From NCBI GenBank assembly GCA_963931925.1, contig OZ007571.1:14372506-14436505 (forward strand): DNA of 64,000 nt. Reading direction: 5' to 3'. Under the pieces are notes generated by a model that saw only the letters and a list, made by a program, of their open reading frames with translations, was not told the DNA's origin and did no database searches. Source of the stretch: Onchidella celtica. Taxonomy: Eukaryota > Mollusca > Gastropoda > Systellommatophora > Onchidiidae. Position 1 is the stretch's first letter, and each line of letters starts with the position of its first letter. This document shows positions 46,643 through 56,921 of the stretch, in pieces. The translations under genes were made by a program, and so were the position numbers.

Positions 46643-49600
46643 ATGGACTATCTGGGCGCACTGAAGCTTGCCAGACAAGAAGGCATTAGTGATGAGGAAT
46701 TCAAAATTAGGTGGGACGAAGAGAAAGCCCAAAACCGAGAACAAAGGGCTATCGAACGAGAAGAAAAGGAGCGCGAACGAGAAGAAAAGGAGAAGGAAAG
46801 ACAATTTGAAAGGGAGAGAATGGAATGCGAACGGGAACTAGCCAAAAACGGGTGTCACAATGGTAAAGGGAATGGAAAATCTGCTGCCCCGAAGGTACCT
46901 AAAATTGCCATTTTTGATGACTCGCGCGAGGATCTCGACTCGTATTTGAAAAGATTTGAAAGGCTCGCGCAGGCAAATGATTGGGAAGAAGACACCTGGG
47001 CAGACATGTTAGGGGCATTGTTAACTGGCAGGGCGTTAGATGTTTATTCCGGTCTCAGCGATGAAGACAGTAGGGATTACGAGAAGGTAAAGAAGGTGTT
47101 GTTCAAGAAGTATCACCTCACGGCAGAGGGTTATAGGCGTAAGTTTAGGGAGAGTCGTCTAGATAAGGACGAAACTTATACGCAGCTGTCCGTGAGATTG
47201 CAGAGATATTTTGAGAGGTGGGTAGACCTCTCAGAGGCAGAGAGAACTATGGAAGGGATTACGGATCTGTTAGTCAGGGAGCAGATGTTGAAGATTGTCG
47301 ACTGTAATCTTTCCATATATTTGAAAGAGAGGGACCCCAAGTCCGTGCATGAGTTAGTTGAGATGGCGGACTTGTATAGTGAGGCTCATCAGTCGAAGCG
47401 AGGGCTGGAGCAACAGCAGAAGTCAGGTAAGAGGGTTGAGGAGAGCAGAAGTAAGGGTTTAGGAGTGAGTAAACCGGTATGCTTCAACTGTGGCTCTCCC
47501 AATCACCTGAGTAGGCAGTGTGACCAGGGCAGGACGAAGAAGGGTGCTGCTGCCACTGTCGAGGACAACCGAGGTAAGTCCCAGCGTGAGAGTGGGCGTG
47601 GTTGTTTTGTGTGTGGGTCACTTCTCCATATTGCGAGATTCTGTAGGAAGAGACAGAAAGAGACGACCGCAGTCGTACTAACCAGCGATGAGGAAGCCGA
47701 TGACAGTCAGTGGGAGTCATCGGGCAGGGCGAATACTCAACCAGGGGCTGAGCAGAGTGTTGGGCCACAGACCTTCATTTCTTGGGAGACGGAAGGTAAG
47801 AGTATTGAGTTAGAAGGTTCGACAGAACATGAGCCCGAAGACGATGTTCCGGAGAATGATTTATCCGCTCCATTTTTGGAGAAGGGGAGGATAGGGGATA
47901 AAGAGATTACTATCCTTCGTGACACGGGATGCACGTGTGCGATTATAAAAAGGGACAAACTGCCTCCTAACAGCTTAACTGGGAAGAACAGGAGTTATGT
48001 CCTGATGGACGGGACGAGAAGGTCTGCTCCTGTCGCGGAAATGTGGGTAGAAACCCCATTTTATACTGGGCTTCTCAAAGCGCTAGTAGTGGAAGACCCA
48101 GTGGCCGATTTGATTATAGGAAACATAAAGGGGGCGTCTCTTGAGAAGATAAGTGTGGTACTCACGCGATCTCGCAAGGTGGAGATTGACAAGGAAGAGC
48201 ATGAGTGTGAGAATGCGAGTGCGAAAGTGAGTCAGACCACAGATAATGAGGAGGCCAAGGGCAACTCAACGGAGGAGGTAAGGGTAGGGGCCAAGATAGG
48301 GGAACTCACACCAGGTGAGATAGCCCGGGCCCAGAGAGAGGACGAAACTTTGAGAGTTTTAAGGGAGAGAGCCACGTTGGAGCAATCGGCTGAGGTAGGT
48401 ACTCACATAAAGGAGAGTAAGGGAATTTACTATCGGGTAAAGAAGGCCGGGGCTGGACGTGCTGATGTGGAGCAGTTGTTGGTACCTAAGCAGTACCGAA
48501 GTGAGCTGATGAAGATAGCTCACGAAGGAGTGTTCGGGGGACACTTAGGAATTTCGCGCACACAGGACAGAATAATGCAGTCGTTCTTTTGGCCTGGGAT
48601 AGGTGCAGACGTAGGTCGTTTCTGTCGATCGTGTGACGCGTGTCAAAGGACATCCAATAAAGGTAGGGTGACAAAGGTACCCCTAGTGCCGACACCCCTG
48701 ATCGACACGCCCTTTTCGCGCGTCGCCATAGATTTGGTTGGTCCACTTCCGCGTACGGAACATGGGAGATCGCGTTATATTTTGACGCTAGTAGATTATG
48801 CCACGCGTTTCCCGGATGCCGTAGCCTTAAGGGGGATATCAGCTGAGCAGGTCAGTGAAGCGTTAATGGAAATATTTTCTCGGTTAGGCATACCAAAGGA
48901 AATAGTTTCAGATAGGGGATCACAGTTTACCGGTGAGCTGATGAGAGAGGTCAGTGCACTTCTCAAAACGAAACAGATATTCTGCTCGCCCTACCACGCG
49001 ATGGCCAATGGTCTGTGTGAAAGATTTAACGGAGTGCTGAAGAATATGCTTCGCCGAGTAGCTCATGACAGACCCAAGGACTGGGACAGAATGTTGTGTC
49101 CACTGCTGTTCGCGTATCGCGAAACCCCACAGGCCAGTACAGGTTTTTCGCCGTTTGAACTAGTGTTCGGTCACCCTGTGAGAGGACCACTTGCAATACT
49201 GAAGAATCTGTGGACTGGTGAAGCGGAGTCAGAAACGAGGTCATCGTACGAATACGTGGTAGATATGAGGGAACGATTGGAGGATGCCATGAAAGTCGTA
49301 GCCGAGAACAGCAGCGTCGAAAAACACAGGCAGAAGAAATACTACGATAGGGGGGCCAAACAGAGGAAATTCCAAGTGGGCGATTCCGTCCTCATACTTC
49401 TCCCAAGTGACGGATCGAAACTACAGATGACTTGGAAAGGGCCTTACAAAGTAGAAGAGCAGAGAGGGTCAGTGAACTACATGGTGAACGTCAAGGGGAA
49501 GAGACGACTGTATCACGCGAATATGCTGAAGAAGTATATTGAGAGGGAAGACGAACAGGAAAACACAGAGGCAATAGCTGCAGCTATAATTGACGAGACC

Positions 49601-51082
49601 GATGAAGGAGAGGAAGCGACTTCGATGCCTCTGGAGACAGTCATGCCCAAGCTAGAACAGACCGAAACCTACAGGGATGTACAGTTAGGGGACACGCTAG
49701 ATCAGGATCAGAGAGAACAGATGCAAGAGCTCATGGAAGAATACAAAGATATATTTACCGATGTACCGGGGCTCACTGACCTGATCAAGCACAAAATCCC
49801 ATTGCTAGATCAAAAACCTGTGAAGGTAAGACCCTACCAACTACCGTACTCAACTAGAGAAGCTGTCAATGCTGAGGTAGGCAAGATGCTTGCGGCCAGA
49901 ATCATCGAACCGTCCGAGTCCCCGTACAATAGTCCAATTGTATTAGTTAAGAAGCCCGATGGTCAACATCGTTTCTGCAACGACTACAGGCGGCTAAATG
50001 TTGTGACTGCCGATGACGCCGAACCGATGCCTGAGGTAGAAGCCATTATTTCCAATCTAGCGGAGGCAAAATATTTCACCAAGCTGGACTTGACAAAGGG
50101 CTTTTATCAAGTTCCGATGGCCGAGGAAGATAAACACCTGACGGCGTTCGCCACACCGTTTGGGCTATACCAGTACAGGGTCATGCCGTTCGGGTTGAAG
50201 GGATCCCCCGCCACATTTAACAGGCTCATGAGGAAAGTATTAAAAGATGCTGGCGAAGGGGTAGATGCATTTGTAGACGACTGTCTTATACACAGTGCAA
50301 ATTGGCCTGACCACTTGGAACGTTGTCGGAATGTCTTCGAGCGACTGAGACGGGCAAATTTAAAAGCTAGACCTACCAAGACGCTAATAGGGATGACAGA
50401 AGTCGAGTACTTAGGCCATAAGCTGGGACAGGGGACTGTAAGACCGCAGGAGAGTAAGGTGCGAGCCATTGTCGACTGTGACCGACCGACGACCAAGACA
50501 CAAGTGAGGAGTTTCCTGGGGCTAACGGGGTACTATCGGAAGTTTGTACCAAATTACAGTAGTGCAATCTCGGCGCCGTTGTCAGACCTCACAAAGAAGT
50601 CCCAGGGCACAAAGTTCGCGTGGGGACACGCGCAGGAGAACGCGTTCAATGCCCTAAAAATTTGTTTGAGTTCCGAGCCGATACTACGGATGCCAGACTG
50701 GAACAAGGAACTGATTCTCCAGACAGACACATCTAACCTTGGAGTGAGTGGCTGCCTACTTCAAGAAGACGAGGGTACGAAGTATCCAGCTGTATATGTT
50801 AGCAGAAAGTTGAAACCCGCGGAGAAGAACTACTCAACAATTGAAAAGGAATGCCTGGCCATGGTTTTCGCCGTTAGTAAGTTGCAGGCGTATCTGTATG
50901 GGAGAAACTTCGTGTTAGAGACGGACCACCGACCTCTAACTTGGATGCGAACTAAAGACCAGAAGAACGCGAGGGTAACTAGATGGAACCTGGCGCTGCA
51001 ACCATATAACTTTCGAGTCAGCAACATCAGGGGGCGAGACGCTCTATGGGCCGACACTCTATCTAGATTACCAGTAGATTAA
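46643..51082 (+). CDS. Gag-Pol polyprotein of the Gmr1-type retrotransposon
   Basis: First ATG at 46643 gives 1479 residues. Residues about 20-65 are a charged Glu/Arg coiled-coil-like stretch, then a Gag capsid-like region with the family's LF.KY.LTAEGYR.KFR. Two CCHC knuckles follow: CFNCGSPNHLSRQC (about 280) and CFVCGSLLHIARFC (about 320). The protease active site reads LRDTGCTCA (about 426). Integrase has the HHCC finger (HEGVFGGHLG...CDACQ, about 626) and D, D, E in AIDLVGPL (695), VSDRGSQF (755) and GLCERFNG (792), then a GPY/F module with WKGPYKV (about 932). RT follows, with KLDLTKGFYQVP (1146) and FVDD (1210; most relatives read YVDD). RNase H has LQTDTS (1359) and ends ADTLSRLPVD. 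No stop or frameshift. Gag and Pol are fused in one frame, so a termination or frameshift signal is not needed. Confidence 0.96.
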   Translation: MDYLGALKLARQEGISDEEFKIRWDEEKAQNREQRAIEREEKEREREEKEKERQFERERMECERELAKNGCHNGKGNGKSAAPKVPKIAIFDDSREDLDSYLKRFERLAQANDWEEDTWADMLGALLTGRALDVYSGLSDEDSRDYEKVKKVLFKKYHLTAEGYRRKFRESRLDKDETYTQLSVRLQRYFERWVDLSEAERTMEGITDLLVREQMLKIVDCNLSIYLKERDPKSVHELVEMADLYSEAHQSKRGLEQQQKSGKRVEESRSKGLGVSKPVCFNCGSPNHLSRQCDQGRTKKGAAATVEDNRGKSQRESGRGCFVCGSLLHIARFCRKRQKETTAVVLTSDEEADDSQWESSGRANTQPGAEQSVGPQTFISWETEGKSIELEGSTEHEPEDDVPENDLSAPFLEKGRIGDKEITILRDTGCTCAIIKRDKLPPNSLTGKNRSYVLMDGTRRSAPVAEMWVETPFYTGLLKALVVEDPVADLIIGNIKGASLEKISVVLTRSRKVEIDKEEHECENASAKVSQTTDNEEAKGNSTEEVRVGAKIGELTPGEIARAQREDETLRVLRERATLEQSAEVGTHIKESKGIYYRVKKAGAGRADVEQLLVPKQYRSELMKIAHEGVFGGHLGISRTQDRIMQSFFWPGIGADVGRFCRSCDACQRTSNKGRVTKVPLVPTPLIDTPFSRVAIDLVGPLPRTEHGRSRYILTLVDYATRFPDAVALRGISAEQVSEALMEIFSRLGIPKEIVSDRGSQFTGELMREVSALLKTKQIFCSPYHAMANGLCERFNGVLKNMLRRVAHDRPKDWDRMLCPLLFAYRETPQASTGFSPFELVFGHPVRGPLAILKNLWTGEAESETRSSYEYVVDMRERLEDAMKVVAENSSVEKHRQKKYYDRGAKQRKFQVGDSVLILLPSDGSKLQMTWKGPYKVEEQRGSVNYMVNVKGKRRLYHANMLKKYIEREDEQENTEAIAAAIIDETDEGEEATSMPLETVMPKLEQTETYRDVQLGDTLDQDQREQMQELMEEYKDIFTDVPGLTDLIKHKIPLLDQKPVKVRPYQLPYSTREAVNAEVGKMLAARIIEPSESPYNSPIVLVKKPDGQHRFCNDYRRLNVVTADDAEPMPEVEAIISNLAEAKYFTKLDLTKGFYQVPMAEEDKHLTAFATPFGLYQYRVMPFGLKGSPATFNRLMRKVLKDAGEGVDAFVDDCLIHSANWPDHLERCRNVFERLRRANLKARPTKTLIGMTEVEYLGHKLGQGTVRPQESKVRAIVDCDRPTTKTQVRSFLGLTGYYRKFVPNYSSAISAPLSDLTKKSQGTKFAWGHAQENAFNALKICLSSEPILRMPDWNKELILQTDTSNLGVSGCLLQEDEGTKYPAVYVSRKLKPAEKNYSTIEKECLAMVFAVSKLQAYLYGRNFVLETDHRPLTWMRTKDQKNARVTRWNLALQPYNFRVSNIRGRDALWADTLSRLPVD

Positions 51083-51120
51083 TAATTTTATTAGCCGATT
51101 TTGCCAGGGAAAATCGACTT

Positions 51121-51133
51121 AAGTGGGGGCGAT
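51121..51133 (+). other. Polypurine tract
   Basis: AAGTGGGGGCGAT directly precedes the 3' LTR and would prime plus-strand synthesis. Confidence 0.85.
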
Positions 51134-52514
51134 TGTAACAGGGTGATAGATTGGCAAGGTATAACTAGTAGTTATAATAATATTGTGCCTATAACTAGCG
51201 TGGGAAGATAGTTAACGGCGGGGAGACAGAGTCATTGTAGGCCAGAGGGGGAAAGTATGGGATGCAACTGAAGCGCTTTGACACCCGAAAAGGGTAGTGT
51301 TTACTTGACCGCCGTACTTGTCGATCAGATCACCTGGGAATTGCTTGGGGGGTAGAGCTGTTTCAATAGTATTTGACGTGGAGCCGACGGGGGTGGCTAT
51401 TAGGATAACTAATGCACACTCGGTGGGCGTCTTGGGACGCTACCTGACTGGGTATAAATCCCCGAACGCTCCTTCCAACTTCAGGCCGCTGAGAGCACTC
51501 ACCAGCTTCGTGCCGAAGAGGAGACCACAACTGCAACTGTAACTTTGTACTAGTCTTGTGAGTGGGGAAGGTCAGGGAACCCGCAAACATCCTTTGTCAG
51601 AGCGTGGTATCTTTGGTATCTTGTCGGCATTTGGGCTGTTGCTGAGTGGTAAGTTAATTGTACGATGTATGTGTATTTTACTTAATGTTCATGATTGTAG
51701 AACCTAAATCTAGTGGGTTTACTTTGGTATAACTACTGCCTCTGAGAGAGTCACGGAAACGCCGTTATATATATGTTACGAAACCTTATAGGATGGGGTC
51801 CGTTAGAGAGAGCGTTATTCTTCGTGGGGAACGTGTAAATATCATTAAACTGTATTGATCGTTTATTCTATTGCCTATATGGGAGCCTATGGAGTATGGG
51901 AGCTGCAGCCTGACTTATAACAGTGTCAGCGGTTAAAAGTGTTAATGATGAATATCCGTCATGGAGTAAGTATGGAAGTCATGCCTTCCAGCAGTAGATT
52001 AGGACTTTGCGATTGTTTTTCTACAGAGGAGGAAGAACAACACCTTCTTGGCTTCTCAACTTCTTGTACTTTGATTAACGACATCGTGGCTTCTTGGCTT
52101 CCCGACCTATTGGTACCTGCCGATACCTGTTGATCTAACTGCGCAATCAAGCCAGGGTAGAGAGGAAGAACCAGTGCCCAGATAGCGCCATACACCCCTA
52201 AAGGAGAGGTTTCCTTATGCTGAATGTTCCCATGTGTTTTATAAAATGTGCTAGAGATTGAATATTACGAAGCCATTTAATTAGCATGTACTGATTTGCA
52301 TCAACTTCATTCCATCGAAATTCACATGAAATTGTATGACCTATGTTCCTATTATTATTGAATGAATTAATAATTATTGTATATATGTAAGCAATACAGA
52401 TATCGTTTGTTATAACTTATAGAAGAGAGATAGTCGATTATTTAGTGTGTTTGTGCCGTGCCCATCACGGCTGGTGTCAGAAGAAAGTTAGTGAGAGAAA
52501 GTGGAAACATCACA
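51134..52514 (+). repeat. 3' LTR of the Gmr1-type element
   Basis: Same length as the 5' LTR; no difference found by eye, and all small frames translate identically in both. Confidence 0.96.
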
Positions 52515-52692
52515 GTGAGAACTGTAATGAACTGGAGGATGAATTTCATGTGTTACCGGTAAATCTTGCAAAAAATTCAAAGACGTCAGGAAACATTTTT
52601 TTACTGTCTTGGCTCCAAATATGTTTAAGTTCACAAATTTTCTGTCGTCGATGCACGATAGAGAACTACATTTGTTTGGACTGTTTTGCCAT
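52515..52692 (+). pseudogene. C-terminal relic of a LINE, split by the LTR element
   Basis: Across the target site the sequence reads LCVCENCNELEDEFHVL; after a frame change it reads KHFFTVLAPNMFKF then TNFLSS and a stop at 52690. C..CN...EDEFH..L and the following F...N..KF resemble the C-terminal end of LINE polymerases. Interpretation from short motifs only. Confidence 0.5.
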
Positions 52693-53085
52693 AAAGTACT
52701 AAACTAGTACAATAATATCACTGTGATTTCTCCTGGTGAGGTCTGGAAACTGAATTCTTCTTTGTGTGAAAATGTAAAAATGTTAGTGATATTTTCATGT
52801 ATTGTAAATTCACGACAGATAAAAGGTGGATTTGGTGGGTTGGTGGGTGGGATTAAAGAATGATGGCTGTTTCTGGCAATTATCAACCAAGTTATGTTTT
52901 ATTGTACATTATTATAAGTAAATGTATAGATTGTATTTGGCAGCAAGGAGCGGAGAGAGTGAATGCCCATGCGTTCTGTTTCTAATGTTTCTTCATATCT
53001 TGTTTGCATGATTTTTCTGTTTATTTTGTATCGGCTCGCCAAGGCTTACAATCAACTTTAACTTTATTTGATCGTCCTTTTAGAA

Positions 53086-53290
53086 TGCCAAAGTTTCATG
53101 TGCTCATAACTTTTAGGGAGCTTTTTTTCTTTTTAGTGCTGCCTACAAATTACACACCGAATCATCTGCTTGATGCTTTGACAAACACTGGAGAAAGCTT
53201 GTAGAAGTAGTGTGTAGTGTGTAATTCAGTTCAGCCAAAAAGTGGTGATGGAATTTTTGTCATTGTAAGGGGACACTAGTCCGGGTAAAT
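53086..53290 (+). repeat. Dispersed repeat F8, copy 1
   Basis: Matches 63690-63895: AGTTTCA.GTGCTCATA.CTTTTAGG, ACAAATTACACACC.AATC, TTTGACA.AC..TGGAGAA, GTAATTCA.TTCAGCC, TGTCATT.TAAGGGGAC. Confidence 0.8.
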
Positions 53291-53443
53291 CTGACAAAAC
53301 CGAACTAAAGGTGAAAAGTCGATTTCATGCCAAATATTTTAACTGAATACAGAAAAATGGCTAATCGTTCACATCGTATAAGCAAATCGTTTGTCAGGTC
53401 AGAAAAATCTGCTACTGGTTAACATGTAATCCAGTACAACCTG

Positions 53444-54312
53444 TTTCATGAACTGGTACGCTAGCATGGTATCAGTGGGCGTGCACCTGTCGGTGCAAAC
53501 GGCCAGGGCGGAGGAGGTTTCATCTAACCCAACGGCCACATGCTAGGGCACAATGTGACCCTCAGTACTTGAGTCCTTCATATTGGCCCCCGGTAGCGGT
53601 GTGGTCATAGGCTTGTTTGCCTAAATCACAGACGAAGAATTGAGCAAACTTCCCGGACGCAGCTTCGAAGCTGGCGGCAGCAGGCCAGTGGTTGATTGAT
53701 AGGGCAGATGGCAATATACCGTCACTCTGGCCTGGATATCGTGACACAGAGCATCCACCAGTATTGGTGTTCTTTGGTTTGGGTCTTTCACCCTAGTCAG
53801 TTGGGACTGCGAGGCTGTGGAGTAGCCTACAGGCAGCCGGTCAGGCAATATGACTGTCCCTCTGGCATCCTCCTGCACCTGGATACATTTCCAGTCGTCT
53901 TGACCCTGTCTTGCCACTTGGATAAGTTGTGTCCAGGCGAGAGGGTGAGTCTGATGTTTGCGCAGCTCTTTCTCACTAAAAATAAATTCTTTGCGCCAGT
54001 CTTAACACTCACCTCGTCTTCTTTCATCTTTGTCTCGTCTTCTTTCCTCTCAAAATTCCAACGGCGATGGGCGAGTGCGGTGGCAGCAGGTTTGGATAGA
54101 CTGGAAGCTGTTAGCACAGACCTACACGTTGGTGGCTGTGGGCTATGGTCGCTTCATCGTCGATTGAAGTGGAGGCGTGGGGAGGCAGCACCCACAGTAG
54201 CTGAGCAGCCTTATTTAAGGATAGCACTGCTCACCTCAACTGAGGAAGGGGCTAGAAAAGGTGCCCTAAAGAAAGCCCACTTCACATCACCCTGACTGGT
54301 ATACCGCGACCA
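53444..54312 (+). other. Presumed 5' region of the APE-type LINE
   Basis: Sequence character changes to GC-richer, CpG-richer DNA about here and runs into the endonuclease frame. A 199-residue frame (53696-54295) has no recognised domain; it might be a degraded ORF1, or chance. Confidence 0.4.
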
Positions 54313-56700
54313 GTGGGGATCCCTTTTTGCGGTCGAAACAAAAAGAAATTCAGCTTACTCAGGCTAGGAGCCTGGAATATACGCACACTACAGGACAACT
54401 CAAACAACCCGGAAAGACGCACTGCACTTATTGCCATTGAGCTCAGCAGGTACAACCTGGACATAGTGGCACTCAGTGAGACCAGACTCCCTGATAGTGG
54501 CCAACTCAAAGAGCTCAGTGGTGGATACACCTTCTTCTGGAAAGGCAAGCGTGCAGTCGAACCGAGACAGCATGGTGTTGGGTTTGCAATTAAAAATGAC
54601 CTTGTCAGAAACTTGCAGTCCATGCCAATTGAAATAAATGACAGGCTAATGACACTCAGGATCCCAGTTGGGAAAAGCCAGTCAGCCACCCTCATTAGCG
54701 CATATGCGCCCACCATGACAAACCCAGATGAAGCCAAAGACAAGTTCTATTCTGATCTAGAATCTGTCATATGCTCTGTCCCGGCAGCTGATAAGCTGAT
54801 TCTCTTGGGGGACTTCAATGCTAGGGTTGGCTCCGAAATCTCAGCGTGGCCAAATGTTTTGGGCCCTCATGGAGTTGGTTCATGCAATAACAATGGGTTG
54901 CGCTTACTTACTTTGTGCGCTGAATTTGGCCTGTTCATTACCAACACAAATTTTAGTCTCCCCGTGAGAAACAGAACGTCATGGATGCATCCCCGCTCAA
55001 AGCATTGGCATCTCATAGACTATGTCATTGTGAGGAAGACTGACAGAAAGGATGTCCTTGTAACAAAGGCGATGTGTGGTGCCGAGTGTGGAACTGACCA
55101 CAGACTCATTGTTTGCAAGCTCAGACTAACATTGAGGCGCAATAGACGCCCTCAAGGGAAAGCGCCACCTAAACGCCTAAATGTTTCAAAACTCTGCTCA
55201 GCTGAGAAACAGAGCGAGCTCTCATCAGAACTCTCCTCAAAATTGGATTGCGTGACTTTTGACCCTGAGAACATTGAACAGAGCTGGACTGACCTAAATA
55301 CGATTGTACACTCTTGCGCCAGCAGCACAGTTGGTTTTCCTGTCCGCAAGCACCAGGACTGGTTCAATGATAATGATAATGAAATCAAAGTGCTCATCAA
55401 AGAAAAAAATAGTCTCATCCAAGCTCACTGCAGTGACCCCTCTTCCACAGCAAAAGCTGGTGCACTGCGTGCATGTAAGGGTGTACTCCAGAAGAAGCTG
55501 AGGAAAATGAAAAATGACTGGCTTGAAGAGCGAGTAAGAGAAACTCAGAAATATGCCGACACAAACAACACTAGAAAGTTCTTTGAGAGCCTCCGAGCTG
55601 TGTTTGGACCATCCCGCTCTGGCACTACGCCACTTCTTGCGTCAGATGGTTCAACACGCATTGTTGAATTGAATGCCATAATTCAGCGTTTTGCAGAACA
55701 TTTCGGAGGTGTGCTAAATCGGCCATCAAATATAAATACTGAGTCCATTGACCGCCTCCCTCAGACTCCTATTAATGCAGCTCTTGCCAAGCCATTCACA
55801 GCAAATGAGACCCGAACTGCCACAAATCAGATGTCCTTTAACAAATCACCAGGCGTGGATTCAATTCCTGCTGAGGTGTATGCCTTCGGTGGAGAAAAGC
55901 TTATTGAAAGGTTGACCGAGTTGTTCAATCATATGTTGAAAGCAGGGAAGCTGCCACAGGACTTCAAAGATGCTTCAATCATCCATCTGTACAAAAACAA
56001 AGGGGACAGCCAAGTCTGTGACAACCATCGGGGAATCTCTCTACTTTCAATGGCTGGCAAAATATTGGCAAGAATGCTTCTGAATCGCCTTCTTGATCAC
56101 CTCTCGTCAAATGACTTGCTTCCCGAGAGCCAATGTGGCTTTCGTAAAGAGAGGGGAACGGCGGATATGATTTTTGCTGCCAGACAGATTCAGGAAAAAT
56201 GCATGGAACAAAATAAAGCGCTGTATATCACATTTGTTGACCTCACAAAAGCATTTGACACAGTGTGTCGTGAAGGCCTCTGGAAAATCTTGGCGAAGTT
56301 TGGGTGTCCACCCGAATTCATCACAATAGTGCGCCAGTTTCATGATGGCATGCAAGCTGCAGTCAAAAGCAACGGCAGTGTTTCAGAGCCCTTTGCTGTC
56401 ACAAATGGGGTAAAACAGGGTTGTGTCTTAGCCCCAACTCTGTTCAGCATCATGTTCTCTGCAATGCTACAAGAAGCCTTTAGCTCTCCTCCTCAAGGGG
56501 TAAGCATCAAGTACCGAACTGATGGCAGTCTATTCAACCTCAGGAGACTTCAGGCAAAAACCAAAACCAAAAGTACTCAAGTCTGTGACCTACTATTTGC
56601 TGATGATTGTGCACTTCTGGCACACGATGAGGATAGCATGCAAAACTGTGTTGATAAGTTCTCTAGTGCCTGTGACAACTTTGTGTTGAAATTCTCAACA
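54313..56700 (+). pseudogene. APE-type LINE endonuclease-reverse transcriptase, 3'-truncated
   Basis: The open frame runs from a GTG at 54313 without a nearby ATG. The APE endonuclease opens LGAWNIRTL, then ALSETRLPD, SAYAPT, LLGDFNARVG and ends CGTDHRLIVCKL. A linker and the RT follow: NKSPGVDSIPAEVY, IIHLYKNKGD, NHRGISLLSMAGK, QCGFRKERGTADMIF, FVDLTKAFDTV, NGVKQGCVLAPTLF and catalytic FADD at about 56600. The family normally continues about 300 residues past FADD, but here homology stops after CDNF.LK.ST near 56700 and continues as unrelated sequence to a stop at 56793. Similar proteins are annotated as craniofacial development protein 2-like or endonuclease-RT; the clade (RTE-like) is tentative. 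A 3' loss is unusual for LINEs. Confidence 0.88.
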
Positions 56701-56921
56701 ATTTCTGTTCTTTATTCCTCTGGTGTTGTTAAGGTCATCATCATACCTGATGGACGAACTATTATTATTATTATAAGCAAATCTCAATTTTAGTAGAAAA
56801 GTGTATTTTATTGACATATCGAGGGGTATTTGCAATGTTGTACACGACCTTTTGCCGATTTTGAGGTTCTGTCATGAAAGTGGTTCTCTCGGATCTCACT
56901 CCTAATTTCATCTATACTATA
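56701..56921. other. Unassigned junction sequence
   Basis: Lies between the LINE breakpoint and the Tc1-type element. AT-rich with ATTATTATTATT at 56760; no feature recognised. Confidence 0.3.

Larger units (their letters stand above)
44976..52514 (+). mobile_element. Intact Gmr1-type Ty3/gypsy LTR retrotransposon
   Basis: Two 1381-bp LTRs (TGTAACAG...CATCACA) bound a 7539-bp element with a 5-bp target duplication GTGAG (44971-44975, 52515-52519). A primer-binding site candidate follows the left LTR and a purine tract precedes the right LTR. One long Gag-Pol frame has domain order Gag, protease, integrase, reverse transcriptase, RNase H. Integrase before RT is the hallmark of the Gmr1 clade and unlike ordinary Ty3/gypsy. 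The LTRs look identical, so insertion is recent and activity is plausible. Confidence 0.96.

Noticed and set aside
47484-50567. Minus-strand frames opposite Gag-Pol
   Set aside because: Shadows of the large plus-strand frame; no domain features.
53696-54295. 199-residue frame as a confident LINE ORF1
   Set aside because: No zinc knuckle, RRM or coiled coil; it could be a chance frame in GC-rich 5' sequence.
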